Positions 1-8,595 are shown, numbered from the stretch's first letter. The stretch is DNA of 64,000 nt from Gracilibacillus halotolerans (GCF_014206945.1 NZ_JACHON010000001.1:713961-777960); one strand, 5' to 3'. Program-made: numbers and translations. Notes: generated by a model not told the origin, from the letters alone.

Positions 1-649
1 TTTCATTCAATTCCAATATAAGTTGGCTTGTTTCTTCATCATAGCCAACAATAAAACCAGATGCGTCTCTATCAGAATCTTCTAAATCTACATTGACGCT
101 TATCCGATTGGTACGATCAAACCCATTAAGTAGAAGCACTGTAGATGTAAATGGTGAGCTTGACTGAACTTTCCCTACCATTCCTTTACCTGTAATAACT
201 GCCATATTAGGCTGAACCCCATGCTCCGTTCCTTTATTTATCGTAATTTGCTTAAACCACTGGTCTTTACTTTTAGCAATAACGGAGGCTTGGATAGATT
301 GGAAATTCAGTAGAAAATCAGAATCTGCTTTTTCTAAAGCATCTTTTAGCTCAGAAATTTCCTTTCTTAATTCTTGATTTTCATACTCTAATTGTCTTAT
401 TTGATCAATGTGTTCTCTTAAAACTTGATTTTCATCATATACATGCTTTATTTCGTTTATATTATCCCCTAGATTATCAAGAAAGGCGATTGGTTTATTA
501 ATTATGTTCTGCGTCCAACCAACTGCGTCATGTACGAAATCTTCTATCGTTGTTAAGTTTGCTCGTTCACGAAGGGAAAAGCCTATTATTCCTACAACTA
601 TAATAAGTGAGACTAAAAGGATAAATAGTCGCCTTTTTTTATCAGCCAT
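1..649 (-). CDS. mreC: Rod-shape determining protein MreC (3' end outside window)
   Basis: MreC is the bitopic scaffold that links cytoplasmic MreB to the periplasm-side cell-wall elongation machinery. The visible N-terminal part has a short basic cytoplasmic start (MADKKRRLF), one membrane segment at about residues 8-24, and a long coiled coil at about residues 50-95 rich in E, L and Q. The start of the beta domain follows, and the gene runs off the left edge. The start codon ATG at 649-647 has a strong AAGGTGG ribosome site just upstream. It sits 15 bases downstream of mreB, as in the mreBCD operon of other Bacillaceae. Identification rests on this order, the coiled-coil layout and the recognisable beta-domain sequence; mreD is expected beyond the left edge. 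Confidence 0.93.
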   Translation of the reverse strand, partial: MADKKRRLFILLVSLIIVVGIIGFSLRERANLTTIEDFVHDAVGWTQNIINKPIAFLDNLGDNINEIKHVYDENQVLREHIDQIRQLEYENQELRKEISELKDALEKADSDFLLNFQSIQASVIAKSKDQWFKQITINKGTEHGVQPNMAVITGKGMVGKVQSSSPFTSTVLLLNGFDRTNRISVNVDLEDSDRDASGFIVGYDEETSQLILELNE

Positions 650-664
650 GAAACCACCTTTTTC

Positions 665-1705
665 TTATTTCTTGAATCGTGGAGATCCCCCACTCGGATT
701 TTTGCGGAAATGTTCCAAGTATTTGAGTGATTTTCCTGTTCCGATTGCAACACAATCAAGTGGCTCATCCGCGATAAAAACAGGTATTTTCGTCTCTTCA
801 CTTATTACTTTATCCAAACCGTTTAGCAAGGCACCGCCACCCGATAACACAATTCCTCGATCCATTACATCAGCTGACAATTCAGGTGGTGTCTCTTCTA
901 ATGTATTTTTTACCGCATCCACAATAGCTGTAACTGTATCTTTTAAAGCTAATGTTATTTCCGATGCTTGAATCGTAATGGTTTGTGGTAAACCAGTGAG
1001 CAAATCTCTTCCTCGAATATCCATTTCATCTTTTTCATTTGTACCACTAGCTGAACCAATTTCTAATTTAATCGATTCTGCGGAGCGTTCACCAATCATT
1101 AGATTGTATTTCTTTTTCACATATTGAGTAATTGCTTCATCCATATTATTTCCTGCAACTCTTATTGATTGGCTTGTTACAATTCCTCCTAGAGAAACAA
1201 CTGCAACCTCTGTTGTACCTCCACCAATGTCCACGATCATACTACCAGTTGGTTCCCAAACAGGTAAGCCAGCACCAATCGCTGCAGCAAATGGTTCAGC
1301 GATAGGAAAAGCGTCTTTTGCACCCGCTTGTTTTGTTGCATCTATGACAGCTCTTTCTTCTACCATTGTAATCCCTGATGGAACACAAACCATGACATCT
1401 GGTTTTTTAGCTAAAGAAGAACGATTTCGTTGTGCTAATTTAATATAGTATTTCATCATTGCTGCGGTTGTATCATAGTCAGCGATGACCCCGTCCATCA
1501 TTGGTCGAATGACTGCGATGTTACCAGGCGTTCTCCCAATCATATTTCTAGCGTCATTCCCTACTGCCTCGATATCACCTGTTTTTTTGTTAATTGCCAC
1601 TACAGAAGGCTCTCTAACTACTACCCCTTTATTATTCACGAATACAAGGGTATTAGCAGTACCTAAATCTATCCCTAAATCTTGCGAAAAATTAAATAAT
1701 TTCAT
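665..1705 (-). CDS. mreB: Rod-shape determining actin-like protein MreB
   Basis: MreB is the bacterial actin that forms membrane-associated filaments directing lateral peptidoglycan synthesis. The 346-residue protein has the full actin/Hsp70 ATPase layout: phosphate-1 loop [10 protein letters not shown] near residue 12, phosphate-2 region [14 protein letters not shown] near residue 155, and adenosine motif [12 protein letters not shown] near residue 285. Length is typical of the family (about 335-345). The C-terminal tail [15 protein letters not shown] is slightly extended and basic. It is the first gene of an mreBCD operon with mreC 15 bases downstream. Upstream lies the 3' exon of radC, then a hairpin at 1842-1880, so mreB probably has its own promoter in the AT-rich stretch 1706-1840. 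Confidence 0.97.
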   Translation of the reverse strand: MKLFNFSQDLGIDLGTANTLVFVNNKGVVVREPSVVAINKKTGDIEAVGNDARNMIGRTPGNIAVIRPMMDGVIADYDTTAAMMKYYIKLAQRNRSSLAKKPDVMVCVPSGITMVEERAVIDATKQAGAKDAFPIAEPFAAAIGAGLPVWEPTGSMIVDIGGGTTEVAVVSLGGIVTSQSIRVAGNNMDEAITQYVKKKYNLMIGERSAESIKLEIGSASGTNEKDEMDIRGRDLLTGLPQTITIQASEITLALKDTVTAIVDAVKNTLEETPPELSADVMDRGIVLSGGGALLNGLDKVISEETKIPVFIADEPLDCVAIGTGKSLKYLEHFRKNPSGGSPRFKK

Positions 1706-1841
1706 TGATTATTTTCGTCCTTTCAGCATTGTAAGCATGTTCACATACTTACTCTATAGATGTTCGATTTCTGTTCATATTTTATGACGTAGCGTGTATT
1801 CAATCAAGAAAAACATCCATTAATTTATTTTAAAGTATAAT

Positions 1842-1880
1842 AAGCGCCATTATACAAGGGATATTCTTGTATATGGCGCC
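1842..1880 (-). terminator. Probable radC transcription terminator
   Basis: Long stem of about 15 bp (GGCGCCATATACAAG paired with CTTGTATAATGGCGC) followed on the minus strand by TTATTATACTTT. It lies between the radC stop codon and the mreB start. The U-run is interrupted, so termination may be incomplete. Confidence 0.55.
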
Positions 1881-1975
1881 ATCATCAGCCTTTACCATTT
1901 ATTATACTTAACTTTGTAAAAAATTGATAGTAATTCTATACATCAGGAAAAAAATCATAAGAGCTGTATTGATTT

Positions 1976-2116
1976 TTATAAGTAGCCTTTCTCTTTTAAA
2001 GATGTGAATTTGTATTCACCAATAATTAAATGATCTAATAATTCAATCCCGATCATTTTTCCACTTTCCGCTAATCGTTTTGTCACTTGTATATCTTCTT
2101 GTGAAGGTTGTGGATC
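1976..2116 (-). CDS. radC: RadC/JAB-domain DNA repair-family protein, 3' exon
   Basis: This is the C-terminal 46 residues of RadC ([18 protein letters not shown], ending LKEKGYL). They continue the JAB/MPN metalloprotease-like domain exactly where the upstream exon stops, after HNHPSG. In an uninterrupted RadC the sequence HNHPSG is followed directly by DP and PS, so joining 3995 to 2116 rebuilds a normal protein of about 222 residues. The exon is separated from exon 1 by a group II intron (2121-3994). Four bases, CCTC (2117-2120), lie between the predicted intron end and the expected GAT codon; see the findings. RadC's role is still uncertain despite its historic DNA-repair name; the metal-binding residues (HxH...D) straddle the intron. 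Confidence 0.85.
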   Translation of the reverse strand, partial: DPQPSQEDIQVTKRLAESGKMIGIELLDHLIIGEYKFTSLKEKGYL

Positions 2117-2168
2117 GAGGGTAGAATCAATGCGCCTTATGTAATACAGGTTTCATTGTCCTCCCACA

Positions 2169-2202
2169 GAACCGTACGTACACCTTTCAATGTATACGGC
2201 TC
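2169..2202 (-). ncRNA. Group II intron domain V (catalytic hairpin)
   Basis: 34-nt hairpin beginning GAGCCGTATACATTG and ending GTGTACGTACGGTTC with a GAAA tetraloop. It contains the AGC catalytic triad and the two-nucleotide bulge expected of domain V. The maturase stop codon lies one nucleotide upstream. Confidence 0.93.
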
Positions 2203-2203
2203 A

Positions 2204-3457
2204 TCAGTTGGTCTTTTTGACTTTCCTTTTGTTAAATTGGATGGTACGCAATTCTCTATATGTGATAAAACCGTACCAACAGCGGCTGCCATTCTTCTCA
2301 TAGAAAACCCCTAATGTTTGATGTTCATTATTTTTCAAGCTTATCGTAACTTTTTTAGATGTACTTCTTCGTTTGCAAGCAATTGTTTTGATTAAACTAG
2401 ATTTAGCAAAATAACGAATTTTGTCAAACACATAAAAATTATCTATAAAGAAGAACTTTTCGGCCATACTTGTTAATTCTTTATTGTAAACTTGGATAAT
2501 CTCTAATTCTGTCTTATTGATTAATTGAGGTCGGTGTTTAATGGATAAACTCGGCAAGTTGGCATAAGTGGTTATTAACCTATTCACTGTCGATTTGGAT
2601 AAGAGAACCGAAGAGTTTTGTTTATCATTAAAACGTAGCGTATAATCCAAAAATGGCAACGTTGTTTGCCAGTGATACACACCACTATGTTCGAACTTCC
2701 ATTTTTTCAGATATTGCATAGCTTCAAGATGTTTTTTAGCCATTCGTTTCGAACTTGTATAACCACAGATGAAGTGCTGTTTATACCGCACATAGAAGGT
2801 AGGGGAAACATAGCGAGGATGAAAATTTGCAGATGACACCTCATGTGGAGAAACACTCATTAAAGCGTCCCATTCGATCAATGAAATATCGACTAGAAGA
2901 TGATATATCGAGCGTAAAGCTTGATTGGACTTATTTTTGTTATCAACTGCACGCTTACATATACGATCAACTAACAGTATGAAAAGTTCATCTTTTACAT
3001 TACGACGTAACTGATATATGAAACGTTTATTTATTTGTGACGATTGGAGATTGAGTTCTCCAGCGCATAGCCAAGTTACCTTTTTTCGTGTTCGTTTAAT
3101 ATAGTGAATCATCTCCATCTCATTTTTCATGATGGGATATTCTTTTAGATAATGTTCGTATATTTTCATCAAGATAATTCGTACGACCTCTATTAGTAGC
3201 CTATTTTCAAAAATAGTATTGTTAAGATACATGATGTAATTCTTTCTTTGGAGTTGTTGAAACATATTGGCTAATTTAGAAATGATAACATCCATCTTTT
3301 GCACATCTGATTCCGTTACTTGTTTCTGATATACTTGCTCGTAAGCAAGAATCCAAATATCTCGCCTCAATATCAGTTTGTTGCAATTCTTTATCCATTC
3401 ACCTTTATTTAAAGTATTGCCCATCCAGTTTAACTCTTTCCTTATTGTTTCCGCCAT
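2204..3457 (-). CDS. Group II intron maturase with degenerate (YADD-less) reverse transcriptase
   Basis: 417-residue intron-encoded protein starting at MAETIRKELNWMG, chosen because GAGGGGAG precedes this ATG. An upstream in-frame ATG at 3505 lacks such a site. The whole RT fold can be traced: the RT0/1-like LAYEQVYQK, RLLIEVVRIILMKIYE (equivalent to EDKLVQEVIRMILE), then palm and thumb. The catalytic residues are gone: the GDIK-type aspartate reads GELN, the PQGG motif is absent, and YVRYADDF reads YVRYKQHF. Maturase domain X is well kept at the C-terminus (NKELTSMAEKFFFIDNFY ... SSLIKTIACKRRSTSKKV). No HNH endonuclease is present. It is therefore expected to assist splicing of the radC intron but not to copy it, a layout resembling plastid MatK. 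The assignment is by residue-level comparison with remembered family consensus. Confidence 0.88.
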   Translation of the reverse strand: MAETIRKELNWMGNTLNKGEWIKNCNKLILRRDIWILAYEQVYQKQVTESDVQKMDVIISKLANMFQQLQRKNYIMYLNNTIFENRLLIEVVRIILMKIYEHYLKEYPIMKNEMEMIHYIKRTRKKVTWLCAGELNLQSSQINKRFIYQLRRNVKDELFILLVDRICKRAVDNKNKSNQALRSIYHLLVDISLIEWDALMSVSPHEVSSANFHPRYVSPTFYVRYKQHFICGYTSSKRMAKKHLEAMQYLKKWKFEHSGVYHWQTTLPFLDYTLRFNDKQNSSVLLSKSTVNRLITTYANLPSLSIKHRPQLINKTELEIIQVYNKELTSMAEKFFFIDNFYVFDKIRYFAKSSLIKTIACKRRSTSKKVTISLKNNEHQTLGVFYEKNGSRCWYGFITYRELRTIQFNKRKVKKTN

Positions 3458-3994
3458 TATACAACTCCCCTCACTAATTAGGACCAACCTGTCTCCCTTC
3501 CCCATGCTAAACTCATTACAAGCAAACGTTGGGTACTACGGAGACTCCGTTACCTTATGTATGATTGATACACGTAGGTAATCCCTATATTATATCTTAC
3601 ATTAGAAACATGATGGTTAGGCAGCCCTTTCAACGTTTTCCTCTGTTCGAGGATTGAAGGATAAACCTTGCTACAGGCAGAGTTCTGGTGATACTCAACA
3701 GGCTTACTATTACTAGCTGTGCCTCCTATTTTATCCTCATTGCCACAGGCTATCTAATGCAATGGCGCACCCGCCGCTCATCCGTTTAGGCTTCAAGCAG
3801 TTTAGCCTTTGCCATACATCATTTGGTCTGAAGAACTGAATCGGATCGATAGCATTTCCGTCTCTTCTCCTTTTCACATCATGCTATTGTCCCTGTATTG
3901 AGTTTCCTCTCAAGGTAAGATGCTGACCATGGAACATTGCAAGGAGTTCCAGATTACTTAGTAATCACTAATGCAAGACACCGTATAGGCGCAC

Positions 3995-4522
3995 ACCAGA
4001 AGGGTGATTATGCGCGCAAATAATCGATGCAGCGGAACGTTTGACAGCTTCGCGGAAAACTTCTCGGGGGTGGACGATTGAAGCATTAAGGCTACCAATA
4101 AATATTGTTTGACGATGAATAATTTGGTTTTTCGTATCGAGGAAAATAACGACAAAATGCTCTTGTTTTAACCGGCACATATCCTCCATTAAATAATTTG
4201 CTCCATCCTCAGGCGAACGTATCACCACCTTCTCATTGTTACGATAAGCAAAAATTCGTTTCCCAAACTCTCTAGCTGCTAATACATTTACAGCTTTCAC
4301 TGTTCCAATCCCATTTAGGTTCGTTAGCTCCTCAATCGTAACATCCTGCAGGTTGTGGATCCCTTGCCAGTTTTGCAGTACCTTTTCGGCGAGTTGAAAT
4401 ACATTTTCTTGCCTTGTTCCAGTTCCTAACAAAATCGCTAGTAATTCCTGATTCGAAACATTTTCAGGACCATGTTCGATAAGTCTCTCTCTAGGTCTGT
4501 CTTGTCTGGGTAACTCCTTCAT
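3995..4522 (-). CDS. radC: RadC/JAB-domain DNA repair-family protein, 5' exon
   Basis: 176 codons covering the RadC N-terminal helix-hairpin-helix part (LTNLNGIGTVKAVNVLAARE at about 66-85) and most of the JAB/MPN domain up to AHNHPSG. The gene is cut after that glycine by the intron. The annotated ATG (4522) has no ribosome site. A strong GGAGGGAAGG lies 27 nt upstream and is positioned for in-frame ATA/ATC codons that would add IIELKTR. B. subtilis RadC also extends seven residues upstream of the equivalent Met, so initiation at a rare codon is possible. In B. subtilis maf precedes radC; here it does not, and spoIIB is the upstream neighbour. Confidence 0.9.
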
Positions 4523-4661
4523 TCTTGTTTTTAGCTCGATTATCCTTCCCTCCTTTCTAGTATGTTTTATTCTAGGACGTATTTATTGGAACAACAACTA
4601 TGCATTCATAATGAATTGAGTATTCATTCGGCTTTATTTCAGCAAAACGAGCTCTGGAGAA

Positions 4662-4697
4662 ATTAAAAAAATTGCCGCTTAGGATGCGACAATTTTC
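4662..4697 (-). terminator. Intrinsic terminator of spoIIB
   Basis: Hairpin AAAATTGTCGC / GCGGCAATTTT followed by a run of T on the minus strand, 20-55 nt after the spoIIB stop. Confidence 0.85.
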
Positions 4698-4715
4698 ATT
4701 TTTATATCATTCTAT

Positions 4716-5552
4716 TTATTTACTTATACCTACTAAGCTCTTCCAAGCTTCGAGTACTTGGACCATTTTTTCCGCTTCACTATTTTTCTCTGCAACAGCT
4801 AACGATTGAGTAACAAAATCTTCTAGACTCGAATGTGGGTTTTCTGGTTTTTTCTCTAACCATTGTTCCCAAGCCGTTGTATTCCCCTCTGATAATGTCG
4901 TTGTAAATACTTCGGGAAAAGCAGTTAGCCAATCACTAGAAGCCTCGTCTATATCAATCGAAAATTCAGCCGTTGTCCACAGTTTACCAGAATAAAAATT
5001 TTCATTATTCTCTAAATCAGCCTGATGAAACTCTTTTGAACCTGCCTCTGTACCCGCAAGATGGACAAAAATATAATACATTTCCTCATGGTACCAGATA
5101 GAATAAGGTAAATTAAAAGAAGCTAAATGGGAGTCAAAGAAATTTTTCGCATTTTCCTCACTAGAGAAAACGCCAGCCTGAATAACATAGCCTTGTAAAG
5201 TAGGGATTTGCAGCCGCACTTGGGTACTTTCTGTATTACTTACCGCTTCATTCGCAATTGCTACAGAATGATTCGCGTCATTTTCACTAGCAGAAAAAGC
5301 TTCTGGGTCTAGATCAATAAACATCTTCATAATCATAATTCCTAAACCGGTCCCTATTACTATTGCAGTAACTGCCGATAGGATAAATGATTTATATTTT
5401 TGAAAGAAGGAGCTTTTCTTCTTGTGTACCGGTTCAGGTTCAGTAGGCAGGTAATCTCTTTGGAAAACATTTTCTTCTTCAAAGCTATCTTTTCTAGTAG
5501 TGGAGTTTTCAGTAGATATTGGATACGTAATAGTTTTACTCTTTTTTGGCAT
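4716..5552 (-). CDS. spoIIB: Stage II sporulation protein B-like SPOR-domain membrane protein
   Basis: SpoIIB is a septum-localised bitopic protein that promotes septal peptidoglycan thinning during engulfment. The start MPKKSKTITYP is chosen because AGAGGGAATGAC precedes it; an upstream Met would add 18 unsupported residues. Layout of the 278-residue protein: a basic/acidic cytoplasmic region (1-60), one membrane helix near 66-88 (ILSAVTAIVIGTGLGIMIM), a linker, and a SPOR-like peptidoglycan-binding domain near 130-185 (GYVIQAGVFSSEENAKNFF). An extra C-terminal helical region follows. It lies just after the pilus genes, the same place as B. subtilis spoIIB after comC. A pilO terminator and a 120-nt gap imply its own promoter. 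Confidence 0.8.
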   Translation of the reverse strand: MPKKSKTITYPISTENSTTRKDSFEEENVFQRDYLPTEPEPVHKKKSSFFQKYKSFILSAVTAIVIGTGLGIMIMKMFIDLDPEAFSASENDANHSVAIANEAVSNTESTQVRLQIPTLQGYVIQAGVFSSEENAKNFFDSHLASFNLPYSIWYHEEMYYIFVHLAGTEAGSKEFHQADLENNENFYSGKLWTTAEFSIDIDEASSDWLTAFPEVFTTTLSEGNTTAWEQWLEKKPENPHSSLEDFVTQSLAVAEKNSEAEKMVQVLEAWKSLVGISK

Positions 5553-5657
5553 GTCATTCCCTCTTTTCGCTACCTTTTCTATCACCCTATCATACGAGCA
5601 ATGCAATGTAAGAGGAAATTTGTCAAGATTCTGAAAAAGTATTCATCATAATAAGAC

Positions 5658-5690
5658 AAAAAAACAGCCATCATTAGGATGGACTGTTTT
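5658..5690 (-). terminator. Intrinsic terminator at the end of the pilus operon
   Basis: AAACAGTCCATCC / GGATGGCTGTTT-type hairpin followed by seven Ts on the minus strand; it overlaps the last codons of pilO. Confidence 0.85.
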
Positions 5691-6225
5691 CCATATATAC
5701 TTTTAGTTTTTGACTGTTTGGATAATGATAGCTATTCAATAGGAGGGACGCTTGCCAAGCTTGCTCACCTATCCTTGTTACGACGGCTTCATTTATAGAG
5801 AAAATCCGCTCATTCGCTTCTATTGACTCCATAAAATCCAGTAATTCTTGTTCAGATTCACCCGAGATTGAAAGAGTAAAGGTAGATACTTCTATACCTT
5901 CAGGCAGCTCTTCATCCACTGTCGCATCCGTCTTAGTTAATTGATTTATTTGGATGTTAAGAGCCTCTCTCTCAGCTTCTATTCTCGTTAGTATATCTTT
6001 ATGATTCTGATCCACCGGCAATTTATGAAACATCGTAATATCTTCTTCTATGTCGAATTGCGTTTGATTGGCGATCATGTTTTTTTGTTTTTCTCTTTCA
6101 TTTGACACTTCTTCAAAGTTATCTAAACTATCCTTAAGAAAGAGATAGTACATCCCAATGGAAAGTAAAAAGCTTAAACCGATTATTAAAAATAATACTG
6201 CCGTATGCGTTCTATTCCACTTCAT
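5674..6225 (-). CDS. pilO: PilO-like type IV pilus inner-membrane assembly protein
   Basis: 183-residue bitopic protein with one N-terminal membrane helix at about 9-28 (AVLFLIIGLSFLLSIGMYYL), a coiled-coil stretch near 30-105, and a small ferredoxin-like C-terminal domain (EGIEVSTFTLSISGESEQEL). In type IV pilus systems PilO pairs with PilN in the inner-membrane alignment subcomplex. The family is poorly conserved in sequence, so the call rests on topology, size and position as last gene of the pilMNO set. It overlaps pilN by 14 nt, indicating translational coupling. A terminator follows directly. Confidence 0.72.
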   Translation of the reverse strand: MKWNRTHTAVLFLIIGLSFLLSIGMYYLFLKDSLDNFEEVSNEREKQKNMIANQTQFDIEEDITMFHKLPVDQNHKDILTRIEAEREALNIQINQLTKTDATVDEELPEGIEVSTFTLSISGESEQELLDFMESIEANERIFSINEAVVTRIGEQAWQASLLLNSYHYPNSQKLKVYMENSPS

Positions 6226-6751
6226 TAGTTACCTCCACAATAAAGCCGTCATGGTTAACATGAAGATTTAGGGCGATCGTATTTGGCTCACCATACATTG
6301 TTTCAATAATTTCTATTGACTCTATATAACTTTTTTCTTCCCATTGTTTCATTAATTGAGCGATTAACTCAACTTCCTCATATGTTAATTGAATAAACCA
6401 GATATCTTCTTTCATATAAGCTATCTCATGATAATTAATTTCACTAGGAACAAGAGCTAACATCTCCGTATAAAAGTAATGCATCAGAAATTGATTATCT
6501 CGTATTGTATCACTGTGTCGCTTGTGATTTTGATATGTTTGATGCATTAATTGCTTATTTTGTGCTTCTGTTTCAGCAACTTTATTCTGCTGAATTTCCT
6601 CTTGTACTGCGTTAGCTTGATGATCGGTGATCAACTTCAATCCAAAGCTACCAGCTATAACAAGTATAAATAGTAAAATACCAATACCAAATAAAAGATA
6701 GTTGGAATAGTTTTTTTCTTCTCTTTTTATAAAATTGATGTTTACTGTCAT
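6212..6751 (-). CDS. pilN: PilN-like type IV pilus inner-membrane assembly protein
   Basis: 179 residues with the PilN signature of a short cytoplasmic segment VNINFIKREE. In this family the segment docks into a groove of PilM. One membrane helix (about 18-40), a coiled coil and a compact extracytoplasmic domain follow. It sits between pilM (16 nt upstream) and pilO (14-nt overlap). Function is by family: it links the cytoplasmic PilM ring to PilO across the membrane. Confidence 0.75.
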   Translation of the reverse strand: MTVNINFIKREEKNYSNYLLFGIGILLFILVIAGSFGLKLITDHQANAVQEEIQQNKVAETEAQNKQLMHQTYQNHKRHSDTIRDNQFLMHYFYTEMLALVPSEINYHEIAYMKEDIWFIQLTYEEVELIAQLMKQWEEKSYIESIEIIETMYGEPNTIALNLHVNHDGFIVEVTNEVE

Positions 6752-6766
6752 TAGCCTTGTTCCCTT

Positions 6767-7720
6767 CTAAACATCTCTTCCTACCAAACCTAAGACATCC
6801 GCAAATTGTGGCGGGAGATTTACTTCTTCTGTTACTGAATGTAGGGATATAACTGGTAAAGAGAAAGAACTCTCTAGCATATTTACTAATGGAACGGTAC
6901 CTCCATGATCACTATAAATTGCAAGCTTCGTAATACTCCGATCACCTTGATGGACCGTATATTGATAGAAATTCATAAAACGTTCTACACTAGCAATTTG
7001 ATTTTCAAGTAATTGTTGGGCATTTTCCGACGTGCGAAGCCAGGGATTAGATGTTTCACTAATTGGATTAGTAGCTGGATTAAGCGCAATCGAACGTGTA
7101 AATAAAGGATAACCATCCGTCATTGCCGTTAAAGTCATTGTATCTGCATACAAGCTAATTAGTAGTAAATCACTAACATTGCCACCCTCTGATTTTTCGA
7201 TGAGACGGTGCAACGCTAATGGAGAGAGATCTGCAACAATTGGTTTCAACTTACATTCGCGGAAAACAGACAGATAATCATCTAAAATATCCTTTGGGTA
7301 CGCAAAGACAAGTACTTCCTTCATCCCTTCTGTTTCTTGAAGCACTTTAAAATCAATCGCTGGGTTGGAAATCGGTAAATGATAGGTGCTTTCGTTATTT
7401 AATAGAATATACGGTTCTATTTCTTTTTCATCTAACTCAGTTGGAACTTGAATCTTTCGAATGTTTATATGAGAATCATGGACAAAAAAAGAGACTGTTG
7501 CTCCCTTCCATGTATTCTCCTGAACCATATTCATTAGAATCATACGTAATTTTTCTTGATCAACAATAACTCCGTCCTCGATAATTCCTTCATCGATTGG
7601 GATTTCTTGATGAAATGTTACCTGTCTTTTTTCGTGATTCGGTGTAACGATGATTCGAAGATAAGTATCTCTTATAGAAATAGATAAATGCGATTTAGTA
7701 AAAAGTGCGATTAGAAGCAC
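6767..7720 (-). CDS. pilM: PilM-like actin-fold type IV pilus assembly protein
   Basis: 317-residue cytoplasmic protein resembling PilM/ComM, the actin-fold component that binds PilN. Readable parts include SLYADTMTLTAMTDGYPLFTRSI (phosphate-binding strand region, near residue 190) and EPYILLNNESTYHLPISNPAIDF. Walker-like residues are weaker than in classical PilM, so it may be a divergent form. The start is unclear: a GTG at 7720 is fused to its own Shine-Dalgarno (AAGGGGAG|GTG), while an in-frame ATC lies eight nt after GGAGG. It is 6 nt downstream of pilD. Confidence 0.75.
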   Translation of the reverse strand: MLLIALFTKSHLSISIRDTYLRIIVTPNHEKRQVTFHQEIPIDEGIIEDGVIVDQEKLRMILMNMVQENTWKGATVSFFVHDSHINIRKIQVPTELDEKEIEPYILLNNESTYHLPISNPAIDFKVLQETEGMKEVLVFAYPKDILDDYLSVFRECKLKPIVADLSPLALHRLIEKSEGGNVSDLLLISLYADTMTLTAMTDGYPLFTRSIALNPATNPISETSNPWLRTSENAQQLLENQIASVERFMNFYQYTVHQGDRSITKLAIYSDHGGTVPLVNMLESSFSLPVISLHSVTEEVNLPPQFADVLGLVGRDV

Positions 7721-7726
7721 CTCCCC

Positions 7727-8479
7727 TTAGAAGAGTTCAAAATACCATGCAAGTAAACCTTCGCCAAAAAAATACGTAATAAGCGAACCGATAATAATAG
7801 CAGGACCAAATGGAACTGCTTTTTTCCATCCTTTTTTTGAGCCAATGATTAGTGGCATTGAGTAAAGTAAGCCAACCAAATTGGCAAAGAAAAACGCAAG
7901 TAATACATTCGGAAATCCAAGTATAATACCAATAACACCAAAGAGCTTCATGTCACCAGCTCCCATACCACCCCTAGACAAAAGAATGATAAGAGCTATG
8001 ATACTAAATCCGACGAATCCACCAACCCATGGGGACCACCAAGAGTCAAGCGGTTCGATAATACGTAATACAACAAAAAGAGGAAGGAAAAATAATAAAA
8101 CACGGTTAGGGATGAGCATATACTTCAAATCCGTAACCATCAGAATCATAAACATACTAACCATCAATAATGCTGTAAGTAATTCCATTCGAAACCCTAG
8201 ATGTGTGTAGCTATATGCAAATAAACAACCAGTTACAAATTCCATCGTTGGATATAACGGAGAAATTCGCTTTTTACAATGTCGACATTTTCCTTTTTGA
8301 AAGAGATAGGAAAAGATTGGGACTAACTCTCTAGCGGATAAAGTATGACGACAATGAGGACAAAACGAACGTTGTTGTTCAAATAGCTTCTCCTTCTTCG
8401 TACGTAAACCAACGACATTGAAAAAAGAGCCAAACACGATTCCTATAATAAAAAAATAAATGGTCCATATAATTTCCAT
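7727..8479 (-). CDS. pilD: Prepilin peptidase (PilD/ComC family A24)
   Basis: Integral membrane aspartyl protease that cleaves prepilin leaders at G|F and methylates the new N-terminus. The 250-residue protein has the N-terminal CPHC ... CRHC zinc tetrad (residues about 41-72) linked to methylation, and about eight hydrophobic helices. Both catalytic aspartates are present, in TDLKYMLIPN (about 116) and GGMGAGDMKLFG (the GxGD motif, about 175). Its position between folC and spoIIB corresponds to comC in B. subtilis, so it may serve both the type IV pilus and the competence pseudopilus. It lies downstream of the major pilin behind a weak hairpin. Confidence 0.95.
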   Translation of the reverse strand: MEIIWTIYFFIIGIVFGSFFNVVGLRTKKEKLFEQQRSFCPHCRHTLSARELVPIFSYLFQKGKCRHCKKRISPLYPTMEFVTGCLFAYSYTHLGFRMELLTALLMVSMFMILMVTDLKYMLIPNRVLLFFLPLFVVLRIIEPLDSWWSPWVGGFVGFSIIALIILLSRGGMGAGDMKLFGVIGIILGFPNVLLAFFFANLVGLLYSMPLIIGSKKGWKKAVPFGPAIIIGSLITYFFGEGLLAWYFELF

Positions 8480-8500
8480 CGTTTCACCTTTATATAAGTA

Positions 8501-8531
8501 GAGACCCCATGAGCAAAGTTATGGGATCTCA
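8501..8531 (-). promoter_or_regulatory. Hairpin between pilin and pilD (possible attenuator)
   Basis: Stem GAGATCCCAT / ATGGGGTCTC on the minus strand with a 10-nt loop and no U-run. It could protect the 3' end of an abundant pilin mRNA or reduce read-through into pilD. Confidence 0.45.
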
Positions 8532-8595
8532 GTAATAAGATAGCGATATTTTATTCAAGAAGTAATATTGATCTAATTTCTAATATTTCTTGCTT

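Larger units (their letters stand above)
2121..3994 (-). mobile_element. Group II intron inserted in radC
   Basis: The element starts with GTGCGCC immediately after the radC codons for HNHPSG, matching the GUGYG 5' consensus. It has about 540 nt of structured RNA (domains I-III), a domain-IV maturase ORF, and a textbook 34-nt domain V (2169-2202) with a GAAA tetraloop. A domain VI follows: the stem CAATG/CATTG leaves one bulged A seven nucleotides before a terminal CTAC, a normal branch-point position. No DNA-endonuclease domain is evident in the ORF, so any mobility would depend on other factors. The host protein can be made only if the RNA splices, since read-through meets a stop about six codons into the intron. 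Confidence 0.93.

Noticed and set aside
3506..3993. Additional protein gene upstream of the maturase
   Set aside because: This is structured intron RNA (domains I-III) with stops in all frames.
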